Of a stretch of 64,000 bases of DNA, positions 62,291 through 64,000 are shown piece after piece. The stretch is from Ensifer oleiphilus. Its GTDB lineage: Bacteria; Pseudomonadota; Alphaproteobacteria; Rhizobiales; Rhizobiaceae. Each line of letters opens with the position of its first letter. Within the stretch, counting starts at the first letter, position 1. Where the stretch lies: positions 673,794 to 737,793 of the forward strand of contig NZ_JABWDU010000001.1 of the NCBI RefSeq assembly GCF_013371465.1, in the 5' to 3' direction. Both the position numbers and the translations under genes were made by a program. The notes under the pieces are model-generated. The model was given only the letters and a program-made list of their open reading frames with translations. It did no database searches and was not told the origin of the DNA.

Positions 62291-63001
62291 ATGGCCGATC
62301 TTTCCGCCTTTCCGATTACAAAGCGCTGGCCTGCGAAGAGCCCTGATATCATCCAGCTTTATTCCTTGCCGACGCCGAACGGCGTGAAGATCTCCATTGC
62401 GCTCGAAGAGCTCGGCCTGCCCTATGAGCCGCACCGGATCTCCTTTGACACAAACGACCAGAAGTCGCCTGAATTCCTGTCCCTCAACCCCAATGGCCGT
62501 ATCCCCGCGATCATCGATCCGAAAGGTCCTGGCGGCAAACCGATCGGCCTCTTCGAATCCGGAGCCATCCTTCTCTATCTCGCGGAAAAGACGGGGAAAC
62601 TTCTGCCTTCCGACGCGGCCGCCCGCTATGAGACGATCTGCTGGGTGATGTTCCAGATGGGTGGCATCGGCCCGATGCTCGGCCAGTTCGGCCACTTCTT
62701 CAAATTCGCTGCCGACAAGGTGGCCAACAATTCCTATCCGGTCGAACGTTACCGCGATGAATCGAAGCGGCTGCTCAGCGTTCTGGAGGGCAGGCTTCAG
62801 GGGCGGCAATGGCTGATGGGTGAGGAGTATACCATCGCCGATATCGCCACCTATCCCTGGGTCGAGGGCGCGCGCAGGTTCTATGGCGGTGCTGACGAAC
62901 TCGACTACAGGAGCTTCCCCAATGTGATGGCCTGGGTCGAGCGCGGCCTGGCGCGTCCTGCAGCGCAAAAGGGCATGGAAATACCGGCCAAAGCCGAGTG
63001 A
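62291..63001 (+). CDS. Glutathione S-transferase family protein (YfcG/YghU-like)
   Basis: A 236-residue protein from the ATG at 62291 (MADLSAFPITKRWPAKSPDI), with GGAG upstream. The thioredoxin-like domain carries IQLYSLPTPNGVKISIALEELGLPYE, where the TPNG loop replaces the usual Tyr/Ser/Cys, as in Nu-class YfcG/YghU enzymes. NPNGRIPAIID and LFESGAILLYLAEK bind glutathione. The C-terminal helical domain ends with EGARRFYGG. Nu-class members reduce disulfides or organic peroxides. It is divergent from the phytochelatin-synthase-like gene, which also deals with glutathione. Confidence 0.9.
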   Translation: MADLSAFPITKRWPAKSPDIIQLYSLPTPNGVKISIALEELGLPYEPHRISFDTNDQKSPEFLSLNPNGRIPAIIDPKGPGGKPIGLFESGAILLYLAEKTGKLLPSDAAARYETICWVMFQMGGIGPMLGQFGHFFKFAADKVANNSYPVERYRDESKRLLSVLEGRLQGRQWLMGEEYTIADIATYPWVEGARRFYGGADELDYRSFPNVMAWVERGLARPAAQKGMEIPAKAE

Positions 63002-63076
63002 TCGCCGGGTATGGCCCTTCGTTCGAGTTGACGAGGCTCGGGCGGAAAGGCTACGCCTTGTTGTACAGACGGATAA

Positions 63077-64000
63077 ATGACGGGTGAGAGCGTGACCGGA
63101 AGGCTTGTTGTAATCGGTGGTGGTCAGGCCGCCTTTGCGTTGGTCGCCAAACTGCGGGCGTTGAAGGACGAAAGACCGATCACCATCGTTTCGTCCGAGG
63201 CAAGCCTGCCTTACCAGCGCCCACCATTGTCCAAGAAATACCTGCTGCGCGAGATGAGCCTCGACCGGTTGCTCTATCGACCCGAGGCCTGGTACGGCGA
63301 GCACAATGTCGACGTCAGGCTATCGACCACGGTAACGGAACTCGACCGCGTCGCCCGCCGCGTGACACTGAGCGACGGAACGTCGCTTGACTACGAGACG
63401 CTGGCATTTGCAACCGGCGCCACCCCACGCCGTTTGCCGGCGTCGGTCGGTGGCGACCTGGACGGTGTTTTCACAGTCCGCGATTTCAGGGATGCCGATC
63501 TCCTGGCCGGAGAGATGAAGCCCGGCAGGCGGGCGCTCGTCGTCGGCGGCGGCTATATCGGCCTCGAGGCTGCGGCGGTCGCGCGCACGCTCGGGCTCGA
63601 GGTGACGGTTATCGAGATGGCCGACCGCATCCTGCAACGCGTGGCGTCCGCGGCAACCTCGGGCATCGTGCGCGAAATTCATCGGTCGCGCGGTGTCGAC
63701 GTCCGCGAGGCAACGGGCTTGAACCGGCTCATCGGCGAGAATGGCCGCGTGACCGGCGTCGAACTGTCCGATGGCTCGGTGCTGCCGGTCGACCTCGTCA
63801 TCGTTGGCATCGGCGTCACCGCCAACGATCACGTGGCGCATGGCGCGGGCCTCGAAACCGCTGGCGGAATCGTTGTCGACAGCCATGGGCGGACCGCCGA
63901 CCCGGCGATTTTCGCAATGGGCGATTGCGCCGTCCAGCCTTGGGACAACATGCGTATCCGCCTGGAATCGGTGCAGAATGCCGTGGATCAGGCCGAGGCT
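63077..64000 (+). CDS. FAD/NAD(P)-dependent ferredoxin-reductase-type oxidoreductase (partial)
   Basis: The frame from the ATG at 63077 runs 308 codons to the window edge without a stop, so the C-terminus is missing. The first dinucleotide motif is LVVIGGGQAAFALVAKLR at about residues 9-26. LPYQRPPLSKKYL is typical of putidaredoxin/rubredoxin reductase relatives. The NAD motif is ALVVGGGYIGLEAAAVA, and the FAD-closing motif IFAMGDCAVQP is at about 276-286. The CDS may start at GTG 63092. It would feed electrons to a ferredoxin, perhaps for a Rieske oxygenase or P450. Confidence 0.85.
   Translation, partial: MTGESVTGRLVVIGGGQAAFALVAKLRALKDERPITIVSSEASLPYQRPPLSKKYLLREMSLDRLLYRPEAWYGEHNVDVRLSTTVTELDRVARRVTLSDGTSLDYETLAFATGATPRRLPASVGGDLDGVFTVRDFRDADLLAGEMKPGRRALVVGGGYIGLEAAAVARTLGLEVTVIEMADRILQRVASAATSGIVREIHRSRGVDVREATGLNRLIGENGRVTGVELSDGSVLPVDLVIVGIGVTANDHVAHGAGLETAGGIVVDSHGRTADPAIFAMGDCAVQPWDNMRIRLESVQNAVDQAEA

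Noticed and set aside
62177-63304. 375-codon minus-strand frame over the glutathione transferase and FAD reductase genes
   Set aside because: Both plus-strand genes have clear domains and ribosome sites; the minus frame has no recognisable fold.
1-64000. CRISPR array, prophage, rRNA operon or replication origin
   Set aside because: No regularly spaced repeats, phage structural genes, rRNA sequence or DnaA-box cluster were recognised.

Overview
The window reads as a chromosomal segment of a member of the Rhizobiaceae, most likely close to Ensifer/Sinorhizobium. The base composition is GC-rich and the genes are typical of that family: RirA with a neighbouring ferric-iron binding protein, a PhyR/NepR general-stress pair, split glycolate oxidase genes, the hisS-hisZ-hisG block, a two-domain glutamate-cysteine ligase and many LysR regulators. 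From memory, the order fbpA, rirA, dpp operon, phyR-type regulator, guaB, glc, his resembles the S. meliloti chromosome. I could not run a comparison.

Layout. 1-2.7 kb: a LysR regulator divergent from mmsA, with an inverted repeat between them. 2.9-5.1 kb: a DUF898 membrane protein overlapping an M48 metalloprotease. 5.2-6.9 kb: iron-binding protein divergent from rirA. 7.0-8.3 kb: a single-domain receiver and a LuxR-type regulator. 8.9-14.3 kb: dppABCDF peptide importer, then a RidA-like gene. 15-24 kb: general-stress neighbourhood with phyR, nepR, several very small membrane or unknown proteins and five matches to the EcfG-type promoter GGAAC-N16/17-CGTT; an amino-acid oxidase-like gene and an SDR/TetR pair with twin operators are interspersed. 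24-30.7 kb: FAH-family enzyme, YegP-like protein, methyltransferase, outer-membrane protein, tRNA-Gln, Ppx/GppA, RlmE and a VOC protein. 30.7-38.9 kb: MFS exporter, Tat-exported metallo-hydrolase, guaB, MAPEG protein, alcohol dehydrogenase behind an FNR/FixK box, dienelactone hydrolase, LysR. 39-45 kb: DUF1127, DUF937, gshA, rsmE, phosphate permease, Nudix hydrolase. 45-53 kb: FadR-type regulator, DUF3422 protein, LysR and the glcD-glcE-DUF4870-glcF cluster. 53-64 kb: two L,D-transpeptidases, Tag, DUF305, an IS3-family element, hisS-hisZ-hisG, a phytochelatin-synthase-like protein, a glutathione transferase and a truncated FAD reductase.

The most interesting signals are two. First, a small general-stress mini-regulon surrounds a phyR-nepR pair that has no sigma-factor gene beside it; it includes a 64-residue reading frame, with its own EcfG-type promoter, whose core looks NepR-like. 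Second, an intact IS3-family element (1319 bp, 5-bp target duplication GGCGC) splits a small secreted-protein gene. Removing the element restores one 174-codon frame whose stop overlaps the start of the DUF305 gene, so the insertion has probably broken a translationally coupled pair recently.

Mobile content is otherwise low: one IS, a few small palindromic intergenic repeats, no CRISPR array, no prophage and no rRNA.
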